From: Neisseriaceae bacterium HSC-16F19
GTDB lineage: Bacteria > Pseudomonadota > Gammaproteobacteria > Burkholderiales > Neisseriaceae
Length of the DNA: 64,000 nucleotides
Assembly: GCF_024171525.1 (NCBI RefSeq)
Contig: NZ_JALJZY010000004.1
Location: forward strand, 111,045 to 175,044
Direction of reading: 5' to 3'
Shown here: positions 1-8,141 of the stretch, one piece after another
Layout: every line of letters begins with the position of its first letter
Position numbering within the stretch: position 1 is the stretch's first letter
Program-made: the position numbers and the translations under genes
The notes under the pieces: generated by a model
What the model was told of the DNA's origin: nothing
Database searches by the model: none
Seen by the model: the letters and a program-made list of their open reading frames with translations, nothing else

Positions 1-514
1 GCACTTTGGCGTCCAGCGCGCCGAAAGGCTCGTCCAAGAGCAAGAGTTTCGGTTCGGTGGCCAAGGCGCGCGCCAGGGCAATGCGCTGGCGCTGGCCGCC
101 GGAAAGCTGTGCTGGATAGGCACGGGCCAGATGTTCCAGCTGCACCAGTTTGAGCAGCGCTTCCACGCGGGAGCGGATGGCGGCTTTGTCCGGACGCTGC
201 GCGCGCGGGCGCACTTCCAAACCGAAGGCGATGTTGTCGGCTACATTCATATGCCGGAACAGGGCGTAATGCTGGAACATAAAACCGATATGGCGCTCGC
301 GCACGCTCAAATGGGAAACGTCCTGGCCGTCGAAGAGGATTTGCCCGCTGCTGGCGGCCTCCAGCCCGGCAATAATGCGCAACAGCGTGGTCTTGCCGCA
401 GCCGCTGGGACCGAGCAGGGCGGTGAGGCTGCCTGAAGCAGCGCTTAAATTGATGTCGTTTAAGGCGGTAAAACTGCCGAACTGCTTGTTGAGGTTTTTG
501 ATTTCGATGGACAT
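1..514 (-). CDS. cysA: Sulfate/thiosulfate ABC transporter ATP-binding protein CysA (partial, C-terminus cut by window edge)
   Basis: Cytoplasmic ATPase that powers sulfate import with the CysT/CysW permeases. About 171 codons are present from ATG at 512-514. The reverse-strand translation begins MSIEIKNLNKQFG and holds Walker A GPSGCGKTT, the ABC signature LSGGQRQRIALARAL and Walker B LLLLDEPFGALDA, after which the window ends. The missing part would be the rest of the nucleotide-binding domain and the regulatory C-terminal domain. It is the last visible gene of the cysT-cysW-sbp-cysA set and is separated from sbp by a 364-bp block of palindromic repeats. Identity rests on the ABC motifs plus the sulfate-permease neighbours. 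Confidence 0.93.
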   Translation of the reverse strand, partial: MSIEIKNLNKQFGSFTALNDINLSAASGSLTALLGPSGCGKTTLLRIIAGLEAASSGQILFDGQDVSHLSVRERHIGFMFQHYALFRHMNVADNIAFGLEVRPRAQRPDKAAIRSRVEALLKLVQLEHLARAYPAQLSGGQRQRIALARALATEPKLLLLDEPFGALDAKV

Positions 515-878
515 TTTTTATCCTTGGCCGTAACGGGGGCGAAACCGGCGGTAGGGTGGGTGCAAGCACCCACGCGTGTTGTCGGGTGGCCGACAGTGCA
601 TTCGTTCTAGCATCAGATGGATTTGCACAGTGCAGCGCGTGGGTGCAAGCCCCCCTACGCCTGCTGCTCAAAACATAAAACAGATTCTGCGACTCCGCTT
701 CGCTGCGCGCAGAATGACGGATTGCGGTCATCCTGCGCGCAGTCGCAGGATCTTGATTGGGCTTTGCGTCGGGCATAAATGCCCGACCTACGGCTGGCGT
801 CAGATGGATTTGCACAGGGCAGCGCGTGGGTGCAAGCACTCACCCTACATGTGGTTTTATGTTTCAGGCAGCCTTGCC
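515..878. repeat. Non-coding cluster of extragenic palindromes between sbp and cysA
   Basis: No gene is seen in this 364-bp gap. It holds a GTAGGGTGGGTGCAAGCACC unit (551-576), an inverted partial copy (635-658), two hairpins of the CTGCGACT/GCGCGCAG type (682-753), a GTCGGGCATAAATGCCCGAC hairpin with inverted GTAG head (768-791) and a final GTGGGTGCAAGCACT unit (822-847). A DNA uptake sequence half lies near 866. Small ORFs read through here are made of these repeats. Confidence 0.8.
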
Positions 879-1907
879 TTATTTCTGGCTGTATATCTGG
901 TCAAACACCCCGCCGTCGGCAAAAAAACGCTGCTGCGCTTCTTGCCAGCCGCCGAAATCACGGTCGATTTCCACCATGGCAATTTCGGGAAACTGGGTTT
1001 TGAATTCGGCCAAGATTTCCGGGTTGCTGGGGCGGTAGAAATGTTTGGCCGCCAGCCGTTGTGCGGCGGGGGTATAGAGTTGTTCCAAATAGGCTTGCGC
1101 CACGGCGGCTGTGCCTTTTTCTTGGGCGATGGCATTCACCACGGCCACCGGCGGCTCGCACAAAATGGAAATAGAAGGAGTGATGATTTCAAATTCGCCG
1201 GGGCGGCTTTTTTGCGCCAGATAGGCTTCGTTTTCCCAGGCCAGGAGCACATCACCGAGATTGCGCTCGGTAAATGACAAGGTCGAGCCGCGGGCGCCGC
1301 TGTCCATCACCGGTACGCGGCGGTACAGCTGGCGCACAAATTCCTGTGCCGCTGCGTCACCGCCTTGTTGGCGGCCGTAGGCCCAGGCGGCGAGGAAATT
1401 CCAGCGCGCGCCGCCGGAGGTTTTCGGATTCGGGGTAATCACCGCCACATCATCGCGCACCAAATCGCCCCAGTCGCGGATGTTTTTGGGATTGTCCTTG
1501 CGCACCAAAAACACGATGGTGGAGGTGTAAGGCGTGCTGTTATTGGGCAGCTGCGCCTGCCAGTCGGCCTGAATCAGTTCCTTGCCGCCGCCGTTGACGG
1601 CATCGATGTCACCGGCCAAAGCGAGGCTGACCACATCGGCTTTCAAACCGTTGCGCACCGCCAGAGCCTGTTTGCCGGAACCGGCATTGGATTGCTGGAT
1701 ATCCACTTCCTGGCCGTGCTGTTCGCGCCAGTATTGCTGAAACTGCGGGTTGTATTCCTGGTAAAACTCCCGCGTCGGGTCGTAGGAAACATTGAGCAGG
1801 CTGATTTTGCCCTGGGTGTCGGCGTTGCCGCCTTGTCCGGCATCGGGGGCACAGGCAGCCAGACCCAAGAGGGCGGTGAGCAGCAGGGATAGGGTGGTGT
1901 GTTTCAT
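879..1907 (-). CDS. sbp: Sulfate-binding lipoprotein (Sbp/CysP family)
   Basis: Periplasmic solute-binding subunit that hands sulfate (or thiosulfate) to the CysTW permease. The chosen start (ATG 1905-1907) has a good ribosome site (AAGGAG) and begins MKHTTLSLLLTALLGLAAC, a lipoprotein signal with lipobox LAAC and lipidated Cys19; upstream in-frame codons are only palindromic repeat. The 342-residue product shows family landmarks LLNVSYDPTREFYQEYN, NAGSGKQALAV, LALAGDID and NPKTSGGARWNFLAAW. A lipid anchor is unusual compared with the soluble enterobacterial Sbp. It sits between cysW and cysA in one orientation, so one transport operon is likely, although repeats interrupt it on both sides. 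Confidence 0.93.
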   Translation of the reverse strand: MKHTTLSLLLTALLGLAACAPDAGQGGNADTQGKISLLNVSYDPTREFYQEYNPQFQQYWREQHGQEVDIQQSNAGSGKQALAVRNGLKADVVSLALAGDIDAVNGGGKELIQADWQAQLPNNSTPYTSTIVFLVRKDNPKNIRDWGDLVRDDVAVITPNPKTSGGARWNFLAAWAYGRQQGGDAAAQEFVRQLYRRVPVMDSGARGSTLSFTERNLGDVLLAWENEAYLAQKSRPGEFEIITPSISILCEPPVAVVNAIAQEKGTAAVAQAYLEQLYTPAAQRLAAKHFYRPSNPEILAEFKTQFPEIAMVEIDRDFGGWQEAQQRFFADGGVFDQIYSQK

Positions 1908-1923
1908 GGGGGGCTCCTTATCA

Positions 1924-1994
1924 GTAGGTCGGGCATGGATGCCCGACAGGTTTTTGCTTTGCGCTTTGTCGTCGGGCATAAATGCCCGACCTAC
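1924..1994. repeat. Inverted pair of GTAG-headed palindromes (TCGGGCAT..ATGCCCGA family)
   Basis: GTAGGTCGGGCATGGATGCC at the left end and its mirror at the right end face each other across about 25 bp, in the gap between cysW and sbp. It lies just upstream of the sbp ribosome site. Confidence 0.85.
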
Positions 1995-2010
1995 ATTTGC
2001 CCTTGCGTTT

Positions 2011-2838
2011 TCAGGCAGCCTTGGCCGACAACTTCTGCTGCCGCCAGTCCAAAAAATTCTGCAAGGCCAAAGTCAGCAGGGCCAGTAGTGCCAGCAGGCT
2101 GGAGAGGGCAAAGGCGCCGACGAGGTTGTAATCGTTGTATAAAATTTCCACTTGCAAAGGCAGGGTGGTTTGGCCGCGGACGTGTCCCGACACCATGCTC
2201 ACCGCGCCGAATTCGCCCATGGCGCGCGCATTGGTGAGAATAATGCCGTAGAGCAGCGCCCATTTGATATTGGGCAGGGTTACGCGCCAGAACATCTGCC
2301 GGGCATTGGCGCCCAAAACCAGCGCGGCTTCTTCTTCCAGACTGCCTTGCGCCTGCATCAGCGGAATCAGCTCGCGCGCCACAAACGGAAAGGTGACAAA
2401 CAGCGTGGCCAGCACCATGCCGGGCAGGGCAAAGATAATCTGGATGTTGTGGCTTTCCAGCCAGCCGCCCAGCGTGCTGTGGGCGCCGAACAGCAGCACG
2501 AACATCAAACCGGCCACCACCGGCGACACCGAAAACGGCAAGTCCAAGAGCGTGGTCAAAAGCTGCTTGCCGCGGAAATCAAAGCGGGTCAGCAGCCAGG
2601 CCAGCGCAATGCCCAGCACTGCATTGAGCGGCACCACAATGGCGGCAATGGTCAAAGTGAGCCTGAGGGCATGCAGTGCTTCCGGATGGGTGAGCGCATC
2701 CACATACAGCCGCCAGCCTTGGCCCAAGGCGTAATAAAACACCGACAACAGCGGCACAATCAGCATCAGCGCCAGAAACAGCAGTGCGACGGCAATCAAA
2801 ATCAGGCGCAGCCAGCGCGGTTCGGTTAAATGCTTCAT
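2011..2838 (-). CDS. cysW: Sulfate ABC transporter permease CysW
   Basis: One of the two inner-membrane permease subunits of the sulfate importer. From the ATG at 2836-2838 (MKHLTEPRWLRLILIAVALL) the protein is 275 residues with about six hydrophobic segments. The cytoplasmic EAA loop that docks on CysA is visible (EEEAALVLGANARQMFWRV), followed by MGEFGAVSMVSGHVRG, typical of CysW. It follows cysT after 33 bp and precedes sbp, so co-transcription is expected. The ORF could start seven codons earlier, but the chosen start gives the usual N-terminus. Confidence 0.93.
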   Translation of the reverse strand: MKHLTEPRWLRLILIAVALLFLALMLIVPLLSVFYYALGQGWRLYVDALTHPEALHALRLTLTIAAIVVPLNAVLGIALAWLLTRFDFRGKQLLTTLLDLPFSVSPVVAGLMFVLLFGAHSTLGGWLESHNIQIIFALPGMVLATLFVTFPFVARELIPLMQAQGSLEEEAALVLGANARQMFWRVTLPNIKWALLYGIILTNARAMGEFGAVSMVSGHVRGQTTLPLQVEILYNDYNLVGAFALSSLLALLALLTLALQNFLDWRQQKLSAKAA

Positions 2839-2871
2839 ATCAGTTCCCAATACAAACACAGGATGCGGTTT

Positions 2872-3690
2872 TTAACGCCCCGTCCGCCGGCCCAAACGCC
2901 ATTGCCACACATTGAGTGCAAACAAAATGGCAAAGGAAATCATCAGCATAAACAGCGCCACGGCACCGGCACCGGCGATGTCAAAGAGCTCGAATTTGGC
3001 GGCGATAATCAGCGGCAGAATTTCCGACTGCATGGGGATATTGCCGGCCACAAAAATCACCGAACCGTATTCGCCGGTGGCGCGGGCAAAAGCCATACCG
3101 GCACCGGTCACCAGCGCAGGCAGGATTTCCGGCAGCACCACCCGACGCAGGGTGGTGAAACGTCCGGCACCCAGCGTGGCGGCGGCTTCTTCGTATTCGG
3201 CCGACAATTCTTCCAATACCGGCTGCACCGCACGCACCACAAAGGGCAGGCTCACCACCACCAGCGCCAGCCAGATGCCCAGCGGGGTAAAGGCGATTTT
3301 GAAGGGAAACCATTGCCCGATGAGGCCGTTGGGGGCGTACAGCGTGGCCAGCGCAATGCCGGTCACCGCCGTCGGCAGGGCAAAGGGCAGGTCCACCAGC
3401 GCATTCACCAGTTTTTGGCCGGGAAAGTCATAACGCACCAGCACCCAGGCGATGAGGGTGCCGAAAAACACATTGGTCAGCGCCGCCAGAAAAGCGGTTT
3501 TCAAGGTCAGCCACACCGCAAACAGCACCCTGGGCTCCAGAATGGCGGCCCAAAAATCCCGCCAGCCCATGCCCTGCACCGTGAAGAGCAGCATGGCAAA
3601 AGGCAGCAGCACCAGCAGCGACAAGGCAAACACGCTGATGCCGAAGCTGAGCTTGAATGCGGGCAGGATGGTGGGGGATTTCAATATCAT
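2872..3690 (-). CDS. cysT: Sulfate ABC transporter permease CysT
   Basis: Second permease subunit of the sulfate importer (also called CysU) and the first gene of the transport operon. ATG at 3688-3690 gives MILKSPTILPAFKLSFGISV and a 272-residue membrane protein; a 62-codon upstream extension of the frame is discarded because it reads through palindromic repeat. The EAA loop EEAAATLGAGRFTTLRRVVL and the FARATGEYGSVIFVAGN stretch are family features. It is divergent from cysG, so the 727-bp gap 3691-4417 should hold promoters for both sulfate uptake and sulfate reduction, a natural place for a CysB-type regulator, though I cannot identify its site. Confidence 0.93.
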   Translation of the reverse strand: MILKSPTILPAFKLSFGISVFALSLLVLLPFAMLLFTVQGMGWRDFWAAILEPRVLFAVWLTLKTAFLAALTNVFFGTLIAWVLVRYDFPGQKLVNALVDLPFALPTAVTGIALATLYAPNGLIGQWFPFKIAFTPLGIWLALVVVSLPFVVRAVQPVLEELSAEYEEAAATLGAGRFTTLRRVVLPEILPALVTGAGMAFARATGEYGSVIFVAGNIPMQSEILPLIIAAKFELFDIAGAGAVALFMLMISFAILFALNVWQWRLGRRTGR

Positions 3691-3766
3691 GGTGGGTATC
3701 GTTTGGGGTGTGGGCGGGTGGGGTAACTTGAATATCCGTACAAGTGCTTTCTCTGGTGGGCAATCC

Positions 3767-3840
3767 AGATCCTGCGACTGGCGCGCAGGATGACAGCAGT
3801 CCGTCATTCTGCGCGTAGCGGCAGCGAAGTCGCAGAATCT
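3767..3840. repeat. Palindrome pair of the CTGCGACT/GCGCGCAG family
   Basis: Two hairpins, ATCCTGCGACTGGCGCGCAG and the variant CATTCTGCGCG...CGCAGAATCT, lie back to back between cysT and cysG. Other copies are at 682-753, 7000-7026, 11258-11309, 30090-30116 and 49171-49196. Confidence 0.75.
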
Positions 3841-3929
3841 GTGTTTCTTGTATTCAGGCAGCTTTATGAGTAACAAGCTGCAACCTTTGCAAAACTACTT
3901 TCAGGCAGCCTAAAACCTTAGCTGCCGTC

Positions 3930-3949
3930 ATTCCCGCGAACGCGGGAAT
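3930..3949. repeat. dRS3-like 20-mer, left copy
   Basis: ATTCCCGCGAACGCGGGAAT matches the neisserial dRS3 pattern ATTCCC-N8-GGGAAT exactly. It is paired with an inverted-context copy 57 bp away. Confidence 0.75.
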
Positions 3950-4006
3950 CCATCTATCTGTTTATGAATCCATTGTTTTATAGTGATTTCTTAAATATTT
4001 CCATGG

Positions 4007-4026
4007 ATTCCCGCGTTCGCGGGAAT
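4007..4026. repeat. dRS3-like 20-mer, right copy
   Basis: ATTCCCGCGTTCGCGGGAAT again fits ATTCCC-N8-GGGAAT. Flanking bases TGGATTCC...GAATGACG mirror those of the left copy, so the two form an inverted pair of about 100 bp. Confidence 0.75.
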
Positions 4027-4189
4027 GACGTCGGTTTTATGTTTGTGGTGGCACATGAGGTTTTGCAAAGGTCTCAGGCTGCCTGAAAACCGGGCGAACT
4101 CTAAAGCAATCGTCTCTTGCGCCCAAAGAATAAAAAGGCTTTTGGATATAGCCAAAATGTCTAAAGCGCGTGTTTTATGCGTAAAATAA

Positions 4190-4218
4190 TTGATTTGCCG
4201 ATTTTTATTCCATTTATA
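4190..4218 (+). promoter_or_regulatory. Possible promoter for cysG
   Basis: TTGATT (4190-4195), 17 bp, then TTTATA (4213-4218). Both boxes are imperfect, which would suit an activator-dependent sulfur promoter. It lies upstream of the terminator-like hairpin at 4278-4304. Confidence 0.3.
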
Positions 4219-4277
4219 CGTCTTTGGCATTTATTCGCTGCAAAAAATCAAAACCGCTTTCCCGTCAAAACATTAAA

Positions 4278-4304
4278 GCGCCCCGGCGGGCGCTTAGTGT
4301 TTTT
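4278..4304 (+). terminator. Terminator-like hairpin in the cysG leader
   Basis: A perfect 6-bp GC stem GCGCCC/GGGCGC with a CGGC loop is followed by a T-rich run (TTAGTGTTTTTTC). It points toward cysG, 114 bp before its ATG. It could be a leader attenuator, the end of a short RNA, or a chance structure. Confidence 0.5.
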
Positions 4305-4417
4305 TCTTCTAAGCATAGAAACAAGGGTTCTTTTTCAAACGGCCTGCAAAAACACTACGATGCGCCCCGTTTGCAACCCATACAGCCTGCCGCAAGAGCA
4401 GCTGCCCCCAGAATTTC

Positions 4418-5803
4418 ATGAACACATTCCCCCTATTTGCCAACCTGCAAAACCGCCCGGTGCTGGTGGTGGGCGGCGGCACGGTGGCGGCGCGCAAAAT
4501 CCGCATGTTGCTCAAAGCACAGGCACAGGTGCGGGTGGTGGCGCCGCGTCTGCACGCCGAATTGCAGGCGCTCTACGCAGAAAAACAGTTTGAATGGCTG
4601 GCCGAAGGCTTTGCGCCCGAACAGCTGGACACGGTATTTCTGGCCATCGCCGCCAGTGCGGACGCGGATTTGAACCGCACCGTGTTTCAGGCAGCCGAAG
4701 CGCGTTGCCGCTTGTGCAATGTGGTGGACGAGGCCGAGTTGTGCAGCTTTATCGTGCCCGCGGTGATTGACCGCAGCCCCGTACAGATTGCGGTGTCCAG
4801 CAATGCGCAGGCACCGGTGCTGGCGCGTTTGTGGCGGGAAAAATTGGAAAGCCTGCTGCCGCAGCATTTGGGTGCGGTGGCGGCACAGGCCGGGCAGTGG
4901 CGCGGCCGGGTGAAGGAGAAATTCGCCGATGTGGCGCAACGGCGCCGTTTTTGGGAGGGCGTATTCGCCCATCCGCAATACCAACTCTTGCACGAGCAGG
5001 GCGATGCGGTGGCGGCGGAACAGGTTTTGCAGCAGCTTTTGCATGACAGCGCCCCGACAGGCGGTTCCGTAGCCTTGGTCGGTGCCGGTGTCGGCGATGC
5101 CGGTTTGCTGACCTTGAAAGGTCTGCAACACATTCAGGCAGCCGATGTGGTGCTCTACGACGCCTTGGTGTCCGAGCAGGTGCTGGATTTGGTGCGCCGC
5201 GATGCGGAGAAAATTTTTGTCGGCAAACGCGCGCGCAATCACAGCGTGCAGCAGGCCGAAACCAACCGCCTGCTGGTGGAACTGGCGCAACAGGGCAAAC
5301 GCGTGGTGCGGCTTAAAGGCGGCGACCCCTTTGTCTTTGGCCGCGGCGCCGAAGAATTGCAGGCGCTGCGCGCGCACGGCATTCCCTATGTGGTGGTGCC
5401 CGGCGTCACCGCCGCGCTGGCCGCCACCGCCTATGCGGGCATTCCGCTGACCCACCGCGACCGTGCGCAAACGGCCATGTTGGTGACCGGCCATTGCCAG
5501 CCCGACGGCCGCGAACTGCATTGGCAGACGCTGGCGCAGGGCAATCAGACGCTGGTGGTGTATATGGGCACGATTAAAGCGGCCGAGCTCGTCGAAAACC
5601 TGTTGGCGCACGGCCGCGCGGCAGACACGCCGGTGGCGGTGATTTCCCACGGCACCTTGCCGACGCAGCAGGTTTTGGGCGGAACTTTGGCCGAACTGCC
5701 GCAGCTGGCCGCCCAAGCCCCGGCCCCGGCCCTGATTGTGGTGGGCGAGACCGCGGCGCTGCATCGGGAACTGGCGTGGTTTCAGCCTAATAAGGCTGCC
5801 TGA
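4418..5803 (+). CDS. cysG: Siroheme synthase CysG (trifunctional)
   Basis: Makes siroheme, the cofactor of sulfite reductase CysI encoded downstream. The N-terminal half (about 1-210) is precorrin-2 dehydrogenase/sirohydrochlorin ferrochelatase: NAD-binding VVGGGTVAARK (17-27), NVVD near 101 and Ser128 in AVSSNAQAPVLARL, matching the E. coli phospho-serine position. The C-terminal half (about 215-461) is uroporphyrinogen-III C-methyltransferase: VGAGVGDAGLLTLKGL (221-236), LKGGDPFVFGRG and VPGVTAALAATAYAGIPLTHR. The 461-residue length is normal. In the first methyltransferase loop the usual Pro of VGAGPGD is Val. It is the first gene of the plus-strand cys cluster. Confidence 0.95.
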   Translation: MNTFPLFANLQNRPVLVVGGGTVAARKIRMLLKAQAQVRVVAPRLHAELQALYAEKQFEWLAEGFAPEQLDTVFLAIAASADADLNRTVFQAAEARCRLCNVVDEAELCSFIVPAVIDRSPVQIAVSSNAQAPVLARLWREKLESLLPQHLGAVAAQAGQWRGRVKEKFADVAQRRRFWEGVFAHPQYQLLHEQGDAVAAEQVLQQLLHDSAPTGGSVALVGAGVGDAGLLTLKGLQHIQAADVVLYDALVSEQVLDLVRRDAEKIFVGKRARNHSVQQAETNRLLVELAQQGKRVVRLKGGDPFVFGRGAEELQALRAHGIPYVVVPGVTAALAATAYAGIPLTHRDRAQTAMLVTGHCQPDGRELHWQTLAQGNQTLVVYMGTIKAAELVENLLAHGRAADTPVAVISHGTLPTQQVLGGTLAELPQLAAQAPAPALIVVGETAALHRELAWFQPNKAA

Positions 5804-6181
5804 AAGAATTCAGGCACACCGAAGTGATGAGCTGCGCAAGTCCGCTGCGCTACTCCCGCGCAAACGCATTACTGTTTGGAGAATATTCTCAGCTTGCATC
5901 CGGCAATGTGAACAGCATCGGCAACGTAAGCCCCTCGCCCGTGGGAGAGGGGTTGGGGAGAGGGCTAAACGTTTGTGCTTGCAGTAAGCCACTCAAAATA
6001 CAGACAGCCGTTCACAGCCCTCTCCCTAGCCCTCTCCCGCGGGCGAGGGAACACAGACGCCCTTATCGTTTCAGGTAGCCTTTTTCGAGTTGAAAACAAG
6101 CTCTGGGCCTTGAAAATAAAGACAGGCAGGCTTTTCAAGGCTGCCTGAAAAACAAAACAGATTAAAAAAGAGAACACCAAC
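5804..6181. repeat. Non-coding gap cysG-cysH with an inverted CCCTCTCCC repeat and uptake sequences
   Basis: No gene is seen in these 378 bp. Uptake-sequence copies follow the cysG stop and precede cysH. The centre (5930-6050) is a large inverted repeat of CCCCTCGCCCGTGGGAGAGG and its complement, a family also found at 31994-32110 and 63861-63901. Confidence 0.7.
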
Positions 6182-6910
6182 ATGCCCAAACCCACACTAT
6201 GGCAGATACCCGAACCCGGCACAGACGTGCTGGCGGCACTGCCCGCCAAAACTGCGGTACTGGCCGAACGCCTGCGCCACATTGCCGCCGGGCATCAAGA
6301 TGTCCGCTTGGCCAGCAGTCTGGCGGCGGAAGACATGCTGTTAACCGATGTGATTGCCGCCCAGGCTTTGCCCATCAGCGTTTTTACCTTGCAGACCGGT
6401 CGTCTGAATGCCGAAACGCTGGCCTTGCTGGCACAAGTGCCGCAGCGTTATCCGCAACTGGCGTGGGCGGTGTATGCGCCGGATGCGGCGGCGGTGGCGC
6501 ACTATGTGCAGACCCACGGCGAAAACGCGTTTTACCACAGCGTGGACTTGCGGCGGGAATGCTGCCGCATCCGCAAAATCGAACCCTTGGAGCGCGCCCT
6601 GGCCGGGGCGGATGCCTGGCTCACCGGCCAGCGCCGCGAACAGTCGCCCACCCGCGAAGCCTTGCCCTTGGCCGAAACCGATGCCGCGCGCGGCATGGCC
6701 AAATACAACCCGATTTACGACTGGACGGAGGCCGAGGTATGGGCCTATGTCCGCACACACGACGTACCCGTCAATGCCTTGTACCGCCAGGGCTATCCCA
6801 GCATAGGCTGCGAGCCGTGCACCCGCCCGGTGCGCTTGGGCGAAGACATCCGCGCCGGGCGCTGGTGGTGGGAGAGCCGCGACAGCAAAGAATGCGGTTT
6901 GCACAAATAA
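6182..6910 (+). CDS. cysH: Assimilatory APS reductase (CysH, iron-sulfur type)
   Basis: Reduces adenylyl sulfate to sulfite and AMP in the cytoplasm, using thioredoxin. Two paired-cysteine motifs for a [4Fe-4S] cluster are present, ECCRIRKIEPLERAL (Cys127, Cys128) and GCEPCTRPV (Cys210, Cys213); these mark APS-using enzymes and are absent from the PAPS reductases of enteric bacteria. The catalytic cysteine is in the C-terminal KECGLHK (Cys238), and SSLAAEDML (45-53) is the nucleotide-binding loop. Length 242 is normal. Use of APS fits the absence of APS kinase (cysC) in this cluster and the lack of a CysC domain on CysN. Confidence 0.93.
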   Translation: MPKPTLWQIPEPGTDVLAALPAKTAVLAERLRHIAAGHQDVRLASSLAAEDMLLTDVIAAQALPISVFTLQTGRLNAETLALLAQVPQRYPQLAWAVYAPDAAAVAHYVQTHGENAFYHSVDLRRECCRIRKIEPLERALAGADAWLTGQRREQSPTREALPLAETDAARGMAKYNPIYDWTEAEVWAYVRTHDVPVNALYRQGYPSIGCEPCTRPVRLGEDIRAGRWWWESRDSKECGLHK

Positions 6911-6929
6911 ACCTGCGGACAACGCCAAG

Positions 6930-6988
6930 GTAGGTCGGCTCTCCGAGCCGACGCATCGGTATCAAGTCGGCTCGGAGAGCCGACCTAC
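6930..6988. repeat. Inverted GTAG-palindrome pair (TCGGCTC..GAGCCGA family)
   Basis: GTAGGTCGGCTCTCCGAGCC and its mirror enclose about 13 bp in the cysH-cysD gap. Further copies are at 19201, 38814 and 52135. A CTGCGCGCAG-type hairpin follows at 7000-7026. Confidence 0.85.
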
Positions 6989-7084
6989 GGTTAACTGTGG
7001 TCATCCTGCGCGCAGTCGCAGGATCTTGATCAGGCGCTTTGAACTACCCGGAAAGCTGCCTGAAAAACAGATTAAGGAAACACA

Positions 7085-7999
7085 ATGTCTATTCAAAACG
7101 AACATCTGGATGACTTGGAAGCGGAGAGCATCTACATCATCCGCGAGGTGATTGCCACCGCCCAAAATCCCGCGCTGCTGTTTTCCGGCGGCAAAGACAG
7201 CGTGGTGCTGCTGGCGCTGGCGGTAAAAGCGTTTGCCATCGAAGGCCGCGCCCTGAAGCTGCCGTTCAAGCTGGTGCATGTCGATACCGGCCACAATTAT
7301 CCGGAAGTGATTGCCTTTCGTGACCAAACCGTGGCGGCCACCGGGGTGGAGCTGGTGGTGGGCAGCGTGGAGGAATCCATACGCAAAGGCACGGTGGTAT
7401 TGCGTCACGAGCTGGCTTCGCGCAACGCCGCCCAAGCGGTGACGCTGATGGAAACCATAGAAGCGCACGGTTTCGATGCGCTGATGGGCGGGGCGCGCCG
7501 CGATGAGGAAAAAGCGCGTGCCAAAGAGCGCATTTTTTCCTTCCGCGACGAATTCGGCCAATGGAACCCGAAAAACCAGCGTCCGGAATTGTGGTCGCTG
7601 TATAACACGCGCCTGTTTGCCGGTGAAAACATGCGCGTGTTCCCGATTTCCAACTGGACGGAATTGGACGTCTGGCAATACATCGCCCGCGAAGGGCTGG
7701 CGCTGCCGCCGATTTATTACGCCCACCAACGCGAAGTGGTGGCGCGCGGCGATTTGCTGGTGCCGGTAACGGAACTCACACCGAAGCGGGACAACGAAGT
7801 CTCCGAAATCCGCAGCGTGCGTTTCCGCACCGTAGGCGATATTTCCTGTACCTGCCCGGTGGCGAGCACCGCCGCCACGCCGGAAGCGATTATTGCGGAA
7901 ACGGCGGCGGCCACGGTATCGGAACGCAGTGCCACGCGCATGGACGACCGCACATCGGAAGCGGCTATGGAAGAGCGCAAAAAGCAGGGTTATTTTTGA
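7085..7999 (+). CDS. cysD: Sulfate adenylyltransferase subunit 2 (CysD)
   Basis: Catalytic subunit of ATP sulfurylase, which with the GTPase CysN forms APS from ATP and sulfate. The PP-loop SGGKDS is at 34-39, with HVDTGHNYPEVIAFRD and the RRDEEKARAKER stretch typical of CysD; the end EERKKQGYF is also characteristic. Length 304 is standard. Start ATG has AAGGAAA upstream. It follows cysH after a repeat-filled gap and precedes cysN by 142 bp, including an uptake sequence. Confidence 0.95.
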   Translation: MSIQNEHLDDLEAESIYIIREVIATAQNPALLFSGGKDSVVLLALAVKAFAIEGRALKLPFKLVHVDTGHNYPEVIAFRDQTVAATGVELVVGSVEESIRKGTVVLRHELASRNAAQAVTLMETIEAHGFDALMGGARRDEEKARAKERIFSFRDEFGQWNPKNQRPELWSLYNTRLFAGENMRVFPISNWTELDVWQYIAREGLALPPIYYAHQREVVARGDLLVPVTELTPKRDNEVSEIRSVRFRTVGDISCTCPVASTAATPEAIIAETAAATVSERSATRMDDRTSEAAMEERKKQGYF

Positions 8000-8141
8000 G
8001 TCGGTCGAAGACCCAACAAAAAACAACAAAAAAAACCAACACTTCTCCAAAAAATATTGGATTGGGCAACCCAAACTACAGCCCGTACAGCCTTTCAGGC
8101 AGCCTTACAGACCAACACCACCTTAAACAAAGAGAACACCC

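Larger units (their letters stand above)
3884..4075. mobile_element. 192-bp segment bounded by inverted ACCTTTGCAAAAC ends, carrying a dRS3-like pair
   Basis: The left end reads ACCTTTGCAAAACT and the right end GTTTTGCAAAGGTCTC, forming an inverted repeat around a gene-free core. From memory the ends resemble those of neisserial IS5-family elements. The core carries an uptake sequence and two dRS3-like palindromes. No transposase is present, so it would be a non-autonomous relic. A related segment is at 51926-52088. Confidence 0.5.

Noticed and set aside
576..1277. 233-codon ORF over the sbp-cysA gap
   Set aside because: It is built from palindromic repeats and antisense of sbp.
4177..4593. 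138-codon ORF upstream of and into cysG
   Set aside because: It crosses a terminator-like hairpin and overlaps cysG out of frame; no ribosome site or motif.
6182..6910. CysH as a PAPS reductase of the enteric type
   Set aside because: The CC and CxxC cluster motifs are present, which the PAPS enzymes lack.
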